NCBI GenBank assembly: GCA_022564385.1
Contig: JADFLN010000056.1
Coordinates: forward strand, 1-9,216
Source: Nitrososphaerota archaeon
Lineage (GTDB): Archaea > Thermoproteota > Nitrososphaeria > Nitrososphaerales > Nitrosopumilaceae
Direction of reading: 5' to 3'
DNA: 9,216 nt
Shown here: positions 1 through 5,346 of the stretch, one piece after another
Layout: each line of letters opens with the position of its first letter
Numbering within the stretch: the stretch's first letter is position 1
Position numbers and translations under genes: made by a program
Notes under the pieces: model-generated
Database searches by the model: none
Told to the model about the DNA's origin: nothing
Seen by the model: the letters and a program-made list of their open reading frames with translations, nothing else

Positions 1-822
1 AACTACCAATGGTAATCGTCCATCCCATTGTTGTGTTTTAAGCCACTCTAGATATTGTGGATTGTTTGCTAGTGCTTGATTGATAATTGAAATTGCTTCT
101 GCCTCACCATTTGCTTCTGCAACGTTTGCATTAGCAATACCTACTGCCTCTGCTTCTTGTTGTAATGCTTCTACCTCAATTCTTTTAAGGTCATTCTCTG
201 CTTTGAATGCTTTTTGTTCTGCCTCTACTTTAGACTCTATTGCGCGTGCAAATAGTTCTGAGAACTGAAAGTCTGTAATTGATACTATTTCTGTAACAAT
301 GTTAAATGTTGATAGACGTGTGTTGATCTCTAATTCAATGTCAGCCTTTACCTGTGGTCTTTTTGTGATTAATTCTTCCGCATTATAGTTTGCCGTAACT
401 TGTTTTACAACTTCTTCTACGATTGGTGTGATAATTCTGTTCTCATAAGTAAGACCTACTTCTTTATACAATATGTGAATTGCATTTGGATCTGGATGAT
501 AGTTTACTGTAATTTCAGTAGAGACTGTCTGAAGGTCTTTTGATGCTGAAGATGTTGATTTTACAAATTTCAATGTTCGTACTTCCATTTGAACTACAGA
601 GTCTGCAAATGGGGTCACAAAGTGCAGTCCTTCATCTAATGGTGGTATAGTTAAATCAACTGCGTTAAAGTGGAGTAAAATACCTCTATGTCCTGCATCT
701 ACAATTTGTACAGACGCACTAGCTATTATTCCAATAATTACTAGTACAACAACGCCAATCAAAATTCCTTTGGCAGCACCCCCCATGTTCACATTAATTT
801 TTGGGTTTTCATAACGAGACAT
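1..822 (-). CDS. SPFH/prohibitin-family membrane protein (partial, C-terminus beyond the window)
   Basis: The visible 274 codons start at ATG 822 (MSRYENPKI) and remain open at base 1. One membrane segment lies at about residues 18-40 (KGILIGVVVLVIIGIIASAS). A prohibitin/SPFH-type domain follows: VDAGHRGILLHF, then DEGLHFVTPF, the usual 'EG.H...P' signature. Then comes an Ala/Glu-rich, probably coiled-coil stretch (KVEAEQKAFKAENDLKRIEVEALQ... in pieces) and NNPQYLEWLKTQQWDGRLP, which resembles the conserved tail of archaeal and bacterial prohibitin homologues. Family members form membrane-bound oligomeric rings and scaffold or protect membrane proteins; the specific role here is inferred. A TATA-like box lies 26-35 nt upstream of the ATG, so the mRNA is probably leaderless or nearly so. 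A minus-strand terminator at 918-950 separates it from upstream transcription. Family assignment is strong; a more exact identity (prohibitin versus stomatin) is less certain. Confidence 0.9.
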   Translation of the reverse strand, partial: MSRYENPKINVNMGGAAKGILIGVVVLVIIGIIASASVQIVDAGHRGILLHFNAVDLTIPPLDEGLHFVTPFADSVVQMEVRTLKFVKSTSSASKDLQTVSTEITVNYHPDPNAIHILYKEVGLTYENRIITPIVEEVVKQVTANYNAEELITKRPQVKADIELEINTRLSTFNIVTEIVSITDFQFSELFARAIESKVEAEQKAFKAENDLKRIEVEALQQEAEAVGIANANVAEANGEAEAISIINQALANNPQYLEWLKTQQWDGRLPLVV

Positions 823-847
823 TTTCTAATCGATGTGAGATAACAGC

Positions 848-857
848 TATAATTATA
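848..857 (-). promoter_or_regulatory. TATA-like box of the SPFH gene
   Basis: TATAATTATA (self-complementary) lies 26-35 nt upstream of the ATG at 822. That is the spacing expected of an archaeal TATA box driving a leaderless or very short-leader transcript. Confidence 0.45.
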
Positions 858-917
858 CCATTGGATGTGTTCTTGGAGAAAATTTTGTATGAATATAATC
901 AATAACTTTGGTTCCTG

Positions 918-950
918 AAAAAAAAAGTCAGTCTCCCTTACTTTGGAGAC
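918..950 (-). terminator. Hairpin plus T9 terminator, minus strand
   Basis: Read on the minus strand, GTCTCC (950-945) pairs perfectly with GGAGAC (936-931) around an 8-nt loop. TGAC and a run of nine T (926-918) follow. This is the strongest terminator-like structure in the left part of the window. It could end the transcript of the 66-aa gene at 1160-1360, but then leaves a 3' region of over 200 nt. Alternatively it ends a separate small RNA starting near 1050. It shields the SPFH gene promoter from read-through. Confidence 0.55.
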
Positions 951-1050
951 TCTGAAATGCATTAACTAGTTTATGTGAGCATTGGGCTCGTCCAGCTAAC
1001 ACCGTGAGATATTCCTGACTCAATAAATCAACTAGAATGGTGTTAAAGTT
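951..1050 (-). other. Possible small RNA in the gene-free stretch 823-1159
   Basis: The 337 bases between the SPFH and 66-aa genes hold no convincing ORF. This part is visibly less AT-rich than its flanks, contains a 7-bp long-range pair (TAACACC 997-1003 with GGTGTTA 1039-1045) enclosing a 4-bp TGAG/CTCA stem, and runs into the terminator at 918-950 on the minus strand. That arrangement fits a small non-coding RNA or a structured 3' UTR. I see no tRNA cloverleaf, and C/D box motifs are not clean. No family is recognised. Confidence 0.25.
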
Positions 1051-1159
1051 AAAAAATTAGAATAAAAAATAATTACTTTTAGGTTAATTTTTTGTCGTTT
1101 TTTAGCAATTATGATATTTGTAGATCATATCTGAAGATATACCGATCCACACAAACACA

Positions 1160-1360
1160 TCATGATTCATGCCTAGAACACCCACATTTTACATAAACTA
1201 GTTTGAATTCTCCATCTGTTTTGATATTGTGCGACATGGGTCTACGACAGTGTTGGCATTCTACAAATCCATGATATTCATCAACGTGAATCATCTTATA
1301 CTGCCATGATTTTTTTTCTTCATCCCAGTATACTGAGTTAATTTCAGTTGGATCTGCCAT
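1160..1360 (-). CDS. Small Cys-pair (zinc-ribbon-like) protein, 66 aa
   Basis: The ORF runs from ATG 1360 to TGA 1160. The first half is hydrophilic (MADPTEINSVYWDEEKKSW). The second half has a CxxC pair (ECQHCRRP, Cys35 and Cys38) and a CxC pair (VKCGCSRH, Cys59 and Cys61) about 20 residues apart, a spacing suited to one structural zinc ion. There is no signal peptide or membrane segment, so it is probably cytosolic. Function is unknown; nucleic-acid binding is possible but only inferred from the fold type. It is divergent from the secreted protein gene at 1458, with about 97 bp of AT-rich promoter DNA between the starts. I do not recognise a named family. Confidence 0.7.
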   Translation of the reverse strand: MADPTEINSVYWDEEKKSWQYKMIHVDEYHGFVECQHCRRPMSHNIKTDGEFKLVYVKCGCSRHES

Positions 1361-1389
1361 CTTTCAATAATATGGCTAATTTCATTAAT

Positions 1390-1432
1390 TAATTTTTAGA
1401 TATCAAATAAGGAGAGAAGATTGGGTTTATTT
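1390..1432. promoter_or_regulatory. Divergent promoter region, 66-aa gene and secreted protein gene
   Basis: The region between the divergent starts is AT-rich. A TATA-like GTTTATTT (1424-1431) lies about 28-34 nt upstream of ATG 1458 and suits a leaderless plus-strand transcript. On the minus strand CTAAAAATTAATTAA (1399-1385) lies about 25-39 nt upstream of ATG 1360. GGAG at 1411-1414 is too far from ATG 1458 to be a ribosome site, though it would be about 16 nt from the alternative TTG at 1431. Confidence 0.35.
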
Positions 1433-1457
1433 GTCTCCTGTAATTCAAACTCTATCA

Positions 1458-2645
1458 ATGTACGTAAAAATTATCGTAATTACATTGTTTGTAATAATGT
1501 TAGGTACACTAGTCAACACTACTTTTGCACAGCAGTTTCAAGAGCCAGATTACACCATACGTGGTGCAGAAGTTTCAGGTTTTGAGATAGACCAAGAAAA
1601 TGCATCCCTAATAATTTCAATAGATCCCAGAGCAAGAGGAGAAATCACCATAACATTGCTAAGAAATTTGATTGATGCAAAAAGTGGTTTTGAGGATATT
1701 GATTTTCATGTCTGGATTGGTACTAATCACGCAGATGACTTTACTGAAACTAGAACAGCATTTGATAGAACTTTAAACATTCCAATTAAAAGAAGTACAA
1801 CTGAATTAACTATAACTGGAACACATATTTTTTCCCAGATGAGCACTGCACAAGCACAAGCACAAGCACAAGCACAAGCACAAGCACAAGCACAAGCACA
1901 AGCACAAACACAAACTACAGAACCACAAACTATAGAAAGAAAAATAGCCAGTGAATTAAAAAAAGAGATACCTGATGGTCAAGCAAAACTATTGATATAT
2001 TCTGACACAAATTGGTCAGGAGCATATCAATCCACAAATATTGATTATACAGAAATAGAAAGCCAGCGGGATAAAAGTTTCATTTTTGATTGTGAATCAT
2101 CTTTCGGTCGTCAAGGTGTTTTTGGTGCAAAAATTGAAAAATTAACGCAACATGGTTACTTGACAATTGTTGCAATTCAGAATCAAAAAATTATATCTCA
2201 AGCTTCAACAAATGAGCAATTTATTGAACTACTAATCAATGGCGACTGTATTTCTAGTGCAAGTGGTGGTCCTGGAGGAGGATGCCTTATTGCTACTGCA
2301 ACATATGGTTCAGAACTAGCTCCACAAGTTCAACAGTTACGAGAACTACGTGATGGAAAACTATTACAGACAAATTCAGGGTTAGCATTTATGGAATTAT
2401 TCAATCAATTCTATTACTCGTTTAGCCCAGTAATTGCCGATTTAGAACGTGAAAGTCCAGTATTCAAAGAAATGGTAAAACTATCCATCACACCACTACT
2501 AACATCATTGTCTCTGCTAAACTATGTTGATATGGATTCAGAGGAATCTGTATTAGGATATGGTATTAGTTTGATTCTACTCAATGTTGCAATGTATGTT
2601 GGAATTCCTGCTGTTGTAATTATTGGAATAAAAAAGAAAAATTAA
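1458..2645 (+). CDS. Secreted/membrane-anchored protein with (AQ)10 tract and CFI-box-like C-terminus, 395 aa
   Basis: I place the start at ATG 1458 (MYVKIIVITLFVIMLGTLV), which opens directly on a signal peptide ending near TTFAQQ and has a TATA-like box at about -28. An in-frame TTG at 1431 would add nine residues. The N-terminal 120 residues look like an extracellular beta-rich domain (for example GEITITLLRNLIDA). A perfect Ala-Gln repeat spans residues 131-150, probably a linker. After a second domain comes GGPGGGCLIATATYGSELAP (Cys276) then LRELRDGKLL. This matches the 'CFI-box' C-terminal signature of bacterial and archaeal exported proteins, usually C(F/L)IATA.YGS followed by an LR.(F/L)RD motif. 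A likely membrane helix lies near residues 367-391, followed by KKKN, giving a topology with the bulk outside the cell. Function is unknown. Its stop overlaps that of the convergent rhodanese gene. Confidence 0.8.
   Translation: MYVKIIVITLFVIMLGTLVNTTFAQQFQEPDYTIRGAEVSGFEIDQENASLIISIDPRARGEITITLLRNLIDAKSGFEDIDFHVWIGTNHADDFTETRTAFDRTLNIPIKRSTTELTITGTHIFSQMSTAQAQAQAQAQAQAQAQAQAQTQTTEPQTIERKIASELKKEIPDGQAKLLIYSDTNWSGAYQSTNIDYTEIESQRDKSFIFDCESSFGRQGVFGAKIEKLTQHGYLTIVAIQNQKIISQASTNEQFIELLINGDCISSASGGPGGGCLIATATYGSELAPQVQQLRELRDGKLLQTNSGLAFMELFNQFYYSFSPVIADLERESPVFKEMVKLSITPLLTSLSLLNYVDMDSEESVLGYGISLILLNVAMYVGIPAVVIIGIKKKN
1848..1907 (+). repeat. Hexanucleotide tandem repeat (GCACAA)10
   Basis: Ten perfect copies of GCACAA lie in frame inside the secreted protein gene and encode ten Ala-Gln dipeptides. 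One degenerate copy (ACACAA, Thr-Gln) follows. Perfect identity of the codons indicates recent slippage expansion. Copy-number change would keep the frame, so linker length could vary between strains. Confidence 0.95.
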
Positions 2646-2938
2646 GATTGATTCCAAGAAGCAAAACCACCATCCAAAGTTACTGCATCAAATCCTTCTT
2701 TAGTTAATTCGTCTGCTGCAATATTTCCTCGATAACCAGTTCCACAATAAGTGCAAATTTTCTTTTCCCTCATGTCTTCTATCTGCTTTTTCTTTGCGTT
2801 TCTAATTGTCAAACCAAGTGGCATGTTAGTAGAGCCATCAATCTTTCCACTTTCTATCTCATCTGCTTCTCGAACATCAATTATTACAAATTCGTCTCGT
2901 CTAGCCTTGAGATCTTGTGCTGAAATTTTATCTGCCAT
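2642..2938 (-). CDS. Single-domain rhodanese-like sulfurtransferase, 98 aa
   Basis: The ORF opens at ATG 2938 (MADKISAQDLKAR) and is the normal length for a stand-alone rhodanese domain. Motifs in order: FVIIDVREADE (residues 17-27), the conserved IDVRE strand and turn; GKIDGSTNMPLG (31-42), the usual 'GHI.GA.N.P'-like segment; and the active-site loop CGTGYR (65-70), with catalytic Cys65 in the six-residue loop. TLDGGFASW (88-95) is the typical C-terminal rhodanese motif. Family members move sulfane sulfur through a Cys persulfide; the physiological partner is unknown. There is no signal peptide, so it is cytosolic. A TATA-like TAATTTAATC element 21-30 nt upstream suggests a leaderless mRNA. 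The gene converges with the secreted protein gene, sharing TTAA at 2642-2645. Confidence 0.92.
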   Translation of the reverse strand: MADKISAQDLKARRDEFVIIDVREADEIESGKIDGSTNMPLGLTIRNAKKKQIEDMREKKICTYCGTGYRGNIAADELTKEGFDAVTLDGGFASWNQS

Positions 2939-2996
2939 GAATATTATTACTAATTTGCTAATTTAATCTAAATGGATTTATTGTATTTTTTTGAGC

Positions 2997-3077
2997 TTAT
3001 TTTTCTTCAGGTTCATCTGCCTTGTCTCTAACCTTTTTGAGAATACAAAATTTACTTAGATTTTTTAGAAATCCCAT
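2997..3077 (-). CDS. Small basic/acidic hypothetical protein, 26 aa (33 aa from an upstream ATG)
   Basis: A short ORF encodes MGFLKNLSKFCILKK followed by a charged tail ending DEPEEK, with TAA at 2997-2999. It can start at ATG 3098 (33 aa), 3083 or 3077. I favour 3077 because CCTAAAATAAT (3107-3097), the core of the promoter block found at 3757-3777, 5243-5263 and 7365-7384, lies exactly 30 nt upstream of it. The same 30-nt spacing separates that core from the cupredoxin start. With that box, starts at 3098 and 3083 would lie upstream of or too near the transcription start. The N-terminal part could form a short amphipathic helix. Function is unknown; the ORF is short enough that it could be chance. 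Confidence 0.45.
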   Translation of the reverse strand: MGFLKNLSKFCILKKVRDKADEPEEK

Positions 3078-3096
3078 AAACATTCTTACTTGTTCC

Positions 3097-3107
3097 ATTA
3101 TTTTAGG
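3097..3107 (-). promoter_or_regulatory. CCTAAAATAAT promoter core of the 26-aa gene
   Basis: Read on the minus strand this is CCTAAAATAAT, identical to the core of three longer promoter blocks in the window. It sits 30 nt upstream of ATG 3077, consistent with BRE plus TATA of a leaderless transcript. Confidence 0.4.
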
Positions 3108-3171
3108 TGTTGCCAAGTTATAGTGATTGACATAACATAACCACGCACAAAATTGTTGACTTTGAATTTTT

Positions 3172-3363
3172 TTATTTTAAGGACTTTAGAAGATCTTTGT
3201 CTCCTGGCAGATGTTTTTCAATAATGGTTTTTAGATATAGTTTATCTGGACCAAAAGGATTTTTATCGTTCTTGAGATCATTCAAAATTCGCATTAAAAT
3301 CTCGGCATCCCCAACATCATTCTGTAATAGTACTATGATAGATTTCATCAGATCTTCACTCAT
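3172..3363 (-). CDS. Small acidic hypothetical protein, 63 aa
   Basis: The ORF opens at ATG 3363 (MSEDLMKSIIVLLQNDVGDAE) and ends at TAA 3172. It is mostly alpha-helical in composition, rich in Leu, Ile, Asp and Lys, with no Cys, no signal peptide and no membrane segment, so probably a small cytosolic helical protein. A NPFGPDKLYL turn separates two predicted helices. An AT-rich AAAATATC-type box lies about 25-32 nt upstream of the start. It stands in a minus-strand row with the 104-aa gene upstream and the 26-aa candidate downstream, but with gaps of 61 and 94 nt. No family is recognised. Confidence 0.65.
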   Translation of the reverse strand: MSEDLMKSIIVLLQNDVGDAEILMRILNDLKNDKNPFGPDKLYLKTIIEKHLPGDKDLLKSLK

Positions 3364-3424
3364 AAAATTATAAACGATATAGCAATCAAAATATCTTTCT
3401 TAAAAATAAAATTTCTCAAAAAGA

Positions 3425-3739
3425 CTATTCTTTATTTTGTTTTACTAAAAAATCCATAAAAAACTCCCCTTCATACTCTACATATTCATCTATAACATCA
3501 GTCTTCAAATTAGTGAGAAAATAATTGTACACAGTTTCACGTTCATGTTTTAAAGGCGGTGAACAAAAACATGTTTCAGACCATTGAATTACATTTGGTT
3601 CAGTGATTTTAGCACGTTTCATGGAATCAACAATCTCTTGACCATCTGGTTTCTGATTCTGAATTGTGCCATCTGTTAATTTTTGATAAAATTCCCCCAT
3701 CTTTTCTTCAATATAACGAGCTTTGATTGAATAAATCAT
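3425..3739 (-). CDS. Conserved-looking hypothetical protein, 104 aa
   Basis: The ORF runs from ATG 3739 (MIYSIKARYIEEKMGEFYQK) to TAA 3425. It is soluble, with a mixed helix/strand composition. A CxC pair occurs in ETCFCSPPLKHERETVYNYF (Cys57 and Cys59), and the C-terminus is acidic and aromatic (VEYEGEFFMDF). It has the feel of a small alpha/beta cytosolic protein, but I do not recognise a named family. A conserved promoter block with TATA core CCTAAAATAAT begins 33 nt upstream of the ATG, so the mRNA should be leaderless or have only a few leader bases. The same block precedes the 56-aa membrane protein and the cupredoxin operon, which may mean shared control. Confidence 0.75.
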   Translation of the reverse strand: MIYSIKARYIEEKMGEFYQKLTDGTIQNQKPDGQEIVDSMKRAKITEPNVIQWSETCFCSPPLKHERETVYNYFLTNLKTDVIDEYVEYEGEFFMDFLVKQNKE

Positions 3740-3756
3740 TATGAATTTTCTTTATC

Positions 3757-3794
3757 ATTCTATTATTTTAGGAATTACAGAGTTTAGAATCTAA
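3757..3794 (-). promoter_or_regulatory. Shared promoter block, copy 1 (104-aa gene)
   Basis: On the minus strand the block reads TTAGATTCTAAACTCTG, then TAATTCCTAAAATAATAGAAT. The CCTAAAATAATA part fits an archaeal BRE plus TATA box about 23-33 nt from ATG 3739. TTAGAATCTAA (3784-3794) is an 11-bp palindrome and could be an operator. Both parts recur at 5243-5286. Confidence 0.6.
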
Positions 3795-3798
3795 TTTG

Positions 3799-3813
3799 TT
3801 AAAGATCCTTTAA
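3799..3813. promoter_or_regulatory. Inverted repeat TTAAAG-ATC-CTTTAA with plus-strand TATA-like box
   Basis: Six-base arms flank a 3-bp centre between two divergent genes. The right arm with following bases (CTTTAAGTTT, from 3808) lies about 21-30 nt upstream of ATG 3838 and could be the TATA box of the frameshifted gene. A regulator binding here would cover it. Confidence 0.35.
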
Positions 3814-3837
3814 GTTTGATCATCACGTAATTGTTTT

Positions 3838-4222
3838 ATGGGATTTCCTTATCTTGATTTGGTAGAAAAGGCCTTAAAATTAAGTCCAGACATTAGATTT
3901 GCTAGTTTGCAACATGTTAGGCGAGGTAAAGTATAGCGAACATAAGCCAAATGCAAAAAATCTTCTGACACACAGAGAGAGTCTAAAATCAATTGAATCA
4001 GCTACACGAGCTTGGTCGGTACGAAATGAATTTGCATCAAAGATTGGTAAAGGTGAATTTGTAATTGCACAATATGGCAAGATAGCACGCATTGTTCTTC
4101 CACTAGATAAAAACCACCTTCTTTACATAACTACAACTAAAAATGCTGATCAGATGAAAATCGCTAAGAAAGCAACCAAGCTCAAATTAGGAAAAATAAA
4201 GAAAATAACAAAAGTACGATAA
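3838..4222 (+). pseudogene. Frameshifted small hypothetical gene, DUF6659-like
   Basis: ATG 3838 opens a frame (MGFPYLDLVEKALKLSPDIR) that ends at TAG 3934-3936 after 32 codons. A second frame covers 3899-4222 (CNMLGEVKYSEHKPNAKNLL, then RAWSVRNEFASKIGKGEFVI and IARIVLPLDKNHLLYITTT). Joined near 3900-3910 the two halves make one protein of about 128 residues, in which 'PDIRFAS' runs into 'CNMLGEVKYSEH'. That order resembles a thaumarchaeal family of small signalling-like proteins (I recall DUF6659), ending in a 'PL...HLLY.TT' strand. The best local repair is loss of one base or gain of two around GCTAGTTTGC (3901-3910). A TATA-like box at about -27 of ATG 3838 supports that start. It could be a real pseudogene, a sequencing error in an AT-rich region, or programmed frameshifting. 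The downstream frame alone lacks the N-terminus. Confidence 0.65.
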
Positions 4223-4321
4223 AAACTGTTAATTCCTTAAATTAGTCTTAGAAAAAAGTATATACAATAATTATAAAATATTGTTGGATGATAAACTGAT
4301 TGAGTAGATTATATGATTACA

Positions 4322-4360
4322 AAATAAAAAAAAGAAAAATGTTTGTTCAAATGAACAAAC
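4322..4360 (-). terminator. Hairpin plus T-rich terminator of the 110-aa gene
   Basis: GTTTGTTCA-AA-TGAACAAAC (4341-4360 on the plus strand) is a perfect 9-bp inverted repeat. On the minus strand it is followed by ATTTTTC and a run of eight T. It lies 6 nt beyond the stop of the 110-aa gene, an ideal position for its terminator. Confidence 0.75.
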
Positions 4361-4365
4361 AATTA

Positions 4366-4698
4366 CTATGCATCAACTAGATTGAAGAAATTCTTTCCGT
4401 TAGCTGCAACTGCTGAGACACATTTGACTGGACCCATTGGAGTTCCTCCGTTAATGGATTCTCTGATATCAGCTTGAGATAGTCGCTTCACTACTGCAAT
4501 TCTGGTTGTGTGGAATTTACTCCAGTCTTTACCCTCGATTTTGAAGGCTTCCTTGGTTGTAATCTTGACACCTTTGGTAACCTCATCTCCTTGCGTATAA
4601 TCAGAATCCTCAACTTTGATAACAGTGAAAGCTTTGTCTTCGACTTTTGCGAGTGATGTGCTATCACCAATTGTTTGGAAATCTGCTAATTTACTCAT
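4366..4698 (-). CDS. Hypothetical protein, 110 aa, strong ribosome site
   Basis: The ORF runs from ATG 4698 (MSKLADFQTIGDSTSLAKVE) to TAA 4366. The protein is soluble and beta-rich. FTVIKVEDSDYTQGDEVTKG and VKITTKEAF look like consecutive strands, KFHTTRIAVVKRL is a central segment, and GKNFFNLVDA ends it. It has no Cys motif that would bind metal and no signal peptide. The composition would suit a small beta-barrel (OB-like) fold, but that is only a guess. The start is fixed by a perfect AGGAGGTGA at 4714-4706, with eight bases before the ATG, and the gene ends at a strong hairpin/T-run terminator. Both suggest a highly expressed monocistronic gene. The more GC-balanced codon use compared with neighbours agrees. 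No family is recognised. Confidence 0.75.
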   Translation of the reverse strand: MSKLADFQTIGDSTSLAKVEDKAFTVIKVEDSDYTQGDEVTKGVKITTKEAFKIEGKDWSKFHTTRIAVVKRLSQADIRESINGGTPMGPVKCVSAVAANGKNFFNLVDA

Positions 4699-4705
4699 TC
4701 ATCTT

Positions 4706-4714
4706 TCACCTCCT
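4706..4714 (-). promoter_or_regulatory. Perfect Shine-Dalgarno AGGAGGTGA
   Basis: AGGAGGTGA on the minus strand is fully complementary to the archaeal 16S 3' end and decides ATG 4698. Most other genes here look leaderless, so this is exceptional. An ATG four bases upstream (4702) would give only a three-codon ORF. A TATA-like TTATTTA (4749-4743) would give a leader of roughly 20-30 nt. Confidence 0.7.
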
Positions 4715-4817
4715 CTTGGTCTGACAAGTAAAAATCTAAGAGTAAATAATCATCAATCAAATCGTTTTCCTTGTGATTCTTTAGAGGATCTTTCAATGTA
4801 ACAGGAGGGTTATTGTA

Positions 4818-4901
4818 ATGATTAAGGTCAGTTTTTCGCGATTATTTCATAATTCTATTGAGTGTTACTCAAAAATAATTAACATTCCGTTACCTTGTTA
4901 G
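4818..4901 (+). CDS. Speculative 27-aa ORF in the 4699-5022 intergenic stretch
   Basis: The 324 bases between the 110-aa and 56-aa genes hold no long ORF. This plus-strand ORF (MIKVSFSRLFHNSIECYSKI and seven more residues) has AGGAGG at 4803-4808, nine bases before its ATG. That ribosome site is the only support. The protein is basic to neutral with no motif. It could easily be chance. Confidence 0.2.
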   Translation: MIKVSFSRLFHNSIECYSKIINIPLPC

Positions 4902-4934
4902 TCAAAAATCTAACAGTTCCCTTTCTAATCTAAG

Positions 4935-4957
4935 TAAATGGGCAAATACCCCATTTA
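4935..4957. other. 8-bp stem hairpin downstream of the 56-aa gene
   Basis: TAAATGGG (4935-4942) and CCCATTTA (4950-4957) pair perfectly around a 7-nt loop. It lies about 66 nt past the stop of the minus-strand 56-aa gene, with no T run on that strand. A weaker 6-bp stem (TGTTAG 4896-4901 with CTAACA 4910-4915) lies beside it. These may be 3'-end structures; the role is unproven. Confidence 0.35.
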
Positions 4958-5022
4958 TTTATCTCAAATCTTCAATAAACTTTGGCAATTCTGTTGACAG
5001 TTCGTATCAAATGTAAATTAAA

Positions 5023-5193
5023 TTATTTAGATGATGGACCCTTGTTCAGTATGTAAGCAAGAAATAGGAAAATCCCCAACATCATTAGAATTGTCCCCAA
5101 AAGAGTCATTTGTATTTCAGTCTGGATAAAAATTAAACTTAGTCCTAAAATGGTAATTATGATAGATGCAATTAGCAGAATAATTTTTTTCAT
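5023..5193 (-). CDS. Small two-helix membrane protein, 56 aa
   Basis: The ORF opens at ATG 5193 (MKKIILLIASIIITILGLSL) and ends at TAA 5023. It has two hydrophobic segments, at about residues 3-23 and 29-49, joined by a short IQTEIQMT turn and ending in NKGPSSK. It is therefore a helical hairpin in the membrane with both ends on the same side. GAGGT (5207-5203) lies nine bases upstream of the ATG as a ribosome site. The promoter block at 5243-5286 is further upstream. Between them an overlapping short ORF begins with the MKPVIII signal-peptide sequence and ends in ATGA over this start, so translation may be coupled. No family is recognised. Confidence 0.65.
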   Translation of the reverse strand: MKKIILLIASIIITILGLSLIFIQTEIQMTLLGTILMMLGIFLFLAYILNKGPSSK

Positions 5194-5228
5194 TTCTTTT
5201 CTACCTCGATAATTATTACTGGTTTCAC
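5190..5228 (-). CDS. 12-codon leader ORF carrying a copy of the MKPVIII start
   Basis: GTG 5228 opens (M/V)KPVIIIEVEKK and stops at TGA 5190, overlapping ATG 5193 as ATGA. The first 19 bases or so match the signal-peptide starts of the cupredoxin and protease genes. GTG lies 30 nt from the CCTAAAATAAT core, the spacing seen at the cupredoxin. It is either a translated leader that couples to the 56-aa gene or a relic of a copied promoter/signal-peptide segment. Confidence 0.35.
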   Translation of the reverse strand: MKPVIIIEVEKK

Positions 5229-5242
5229 AGAGTCTCTTTCTT

Positions 5243-5286
5243 ATTCTATTATTTTAGGAATTATACAAAAAGAGTTTAGAATCTAA
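5243..5286 (-). promoter_or_regulatory. Shared promoter block, copy 2 (leader ORF and 56-aa gene)
   Basis: On the minus strand it carries TTAGATTCTAAACTC, then TAATTCCTAAAATAATAGAAT, as in copy 1. The spacer between the palindrome TTAGAATCTAA (5276-5286) and the TATA core is about six bases longer than in copy 1. Confidence 0.6.
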
Positions 5287-5288
5287 GG

Positions 5289-5303
5289 AATGATATTATC
5301 ATT
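5289..5303. promoter_or_regulatory. Perfect palindrome AATGATA-T-TATCATT
   Basis: A 15-bp palindrome lies between the divergent 56-aa and 42-aa genes, immediately beside the TTAGAATCTAA palindrome of the promoter block. It is a possible operator; at this AT content a chance match is not excluded. Confidence 0.3.
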
Positions 5304-5346
5304 AAGAAGATGTAAAACCAAATAGGGCTAGAACTGTGTAAGATTC

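Noticed and set aside
80..268. 62-codon plus-strand ORF rich in Ala and Ser
   Set aside because: It is the antisense of the Ala/Glu-rich coiled-coil part of the SPFH gene, whose protein sequence is convincing.
960..1045. tRNA-like segment with GGGCTCGTCC
   Set aside because: No cloverleaf, no T-loop consensus and no acceptor stem can be drawn on either strand.
2751..2966. 71-codon plus-strand ORF
   Set aside because: It lies antisense across the rhodanese gene, which has a clear active site and motif order.
3880..4092. 70-codon minus-strand ORF
   Set aside because: It is antisense to the frameshifted gene at 3838-4222 and has no protein-like motif.
4616..4801. 61-codon plus-strand ORF
   Set aside because: It covers the N-terminal part and ribosome site of the 110-aa gene on the opposite strand; shadow of a better-supported gene.
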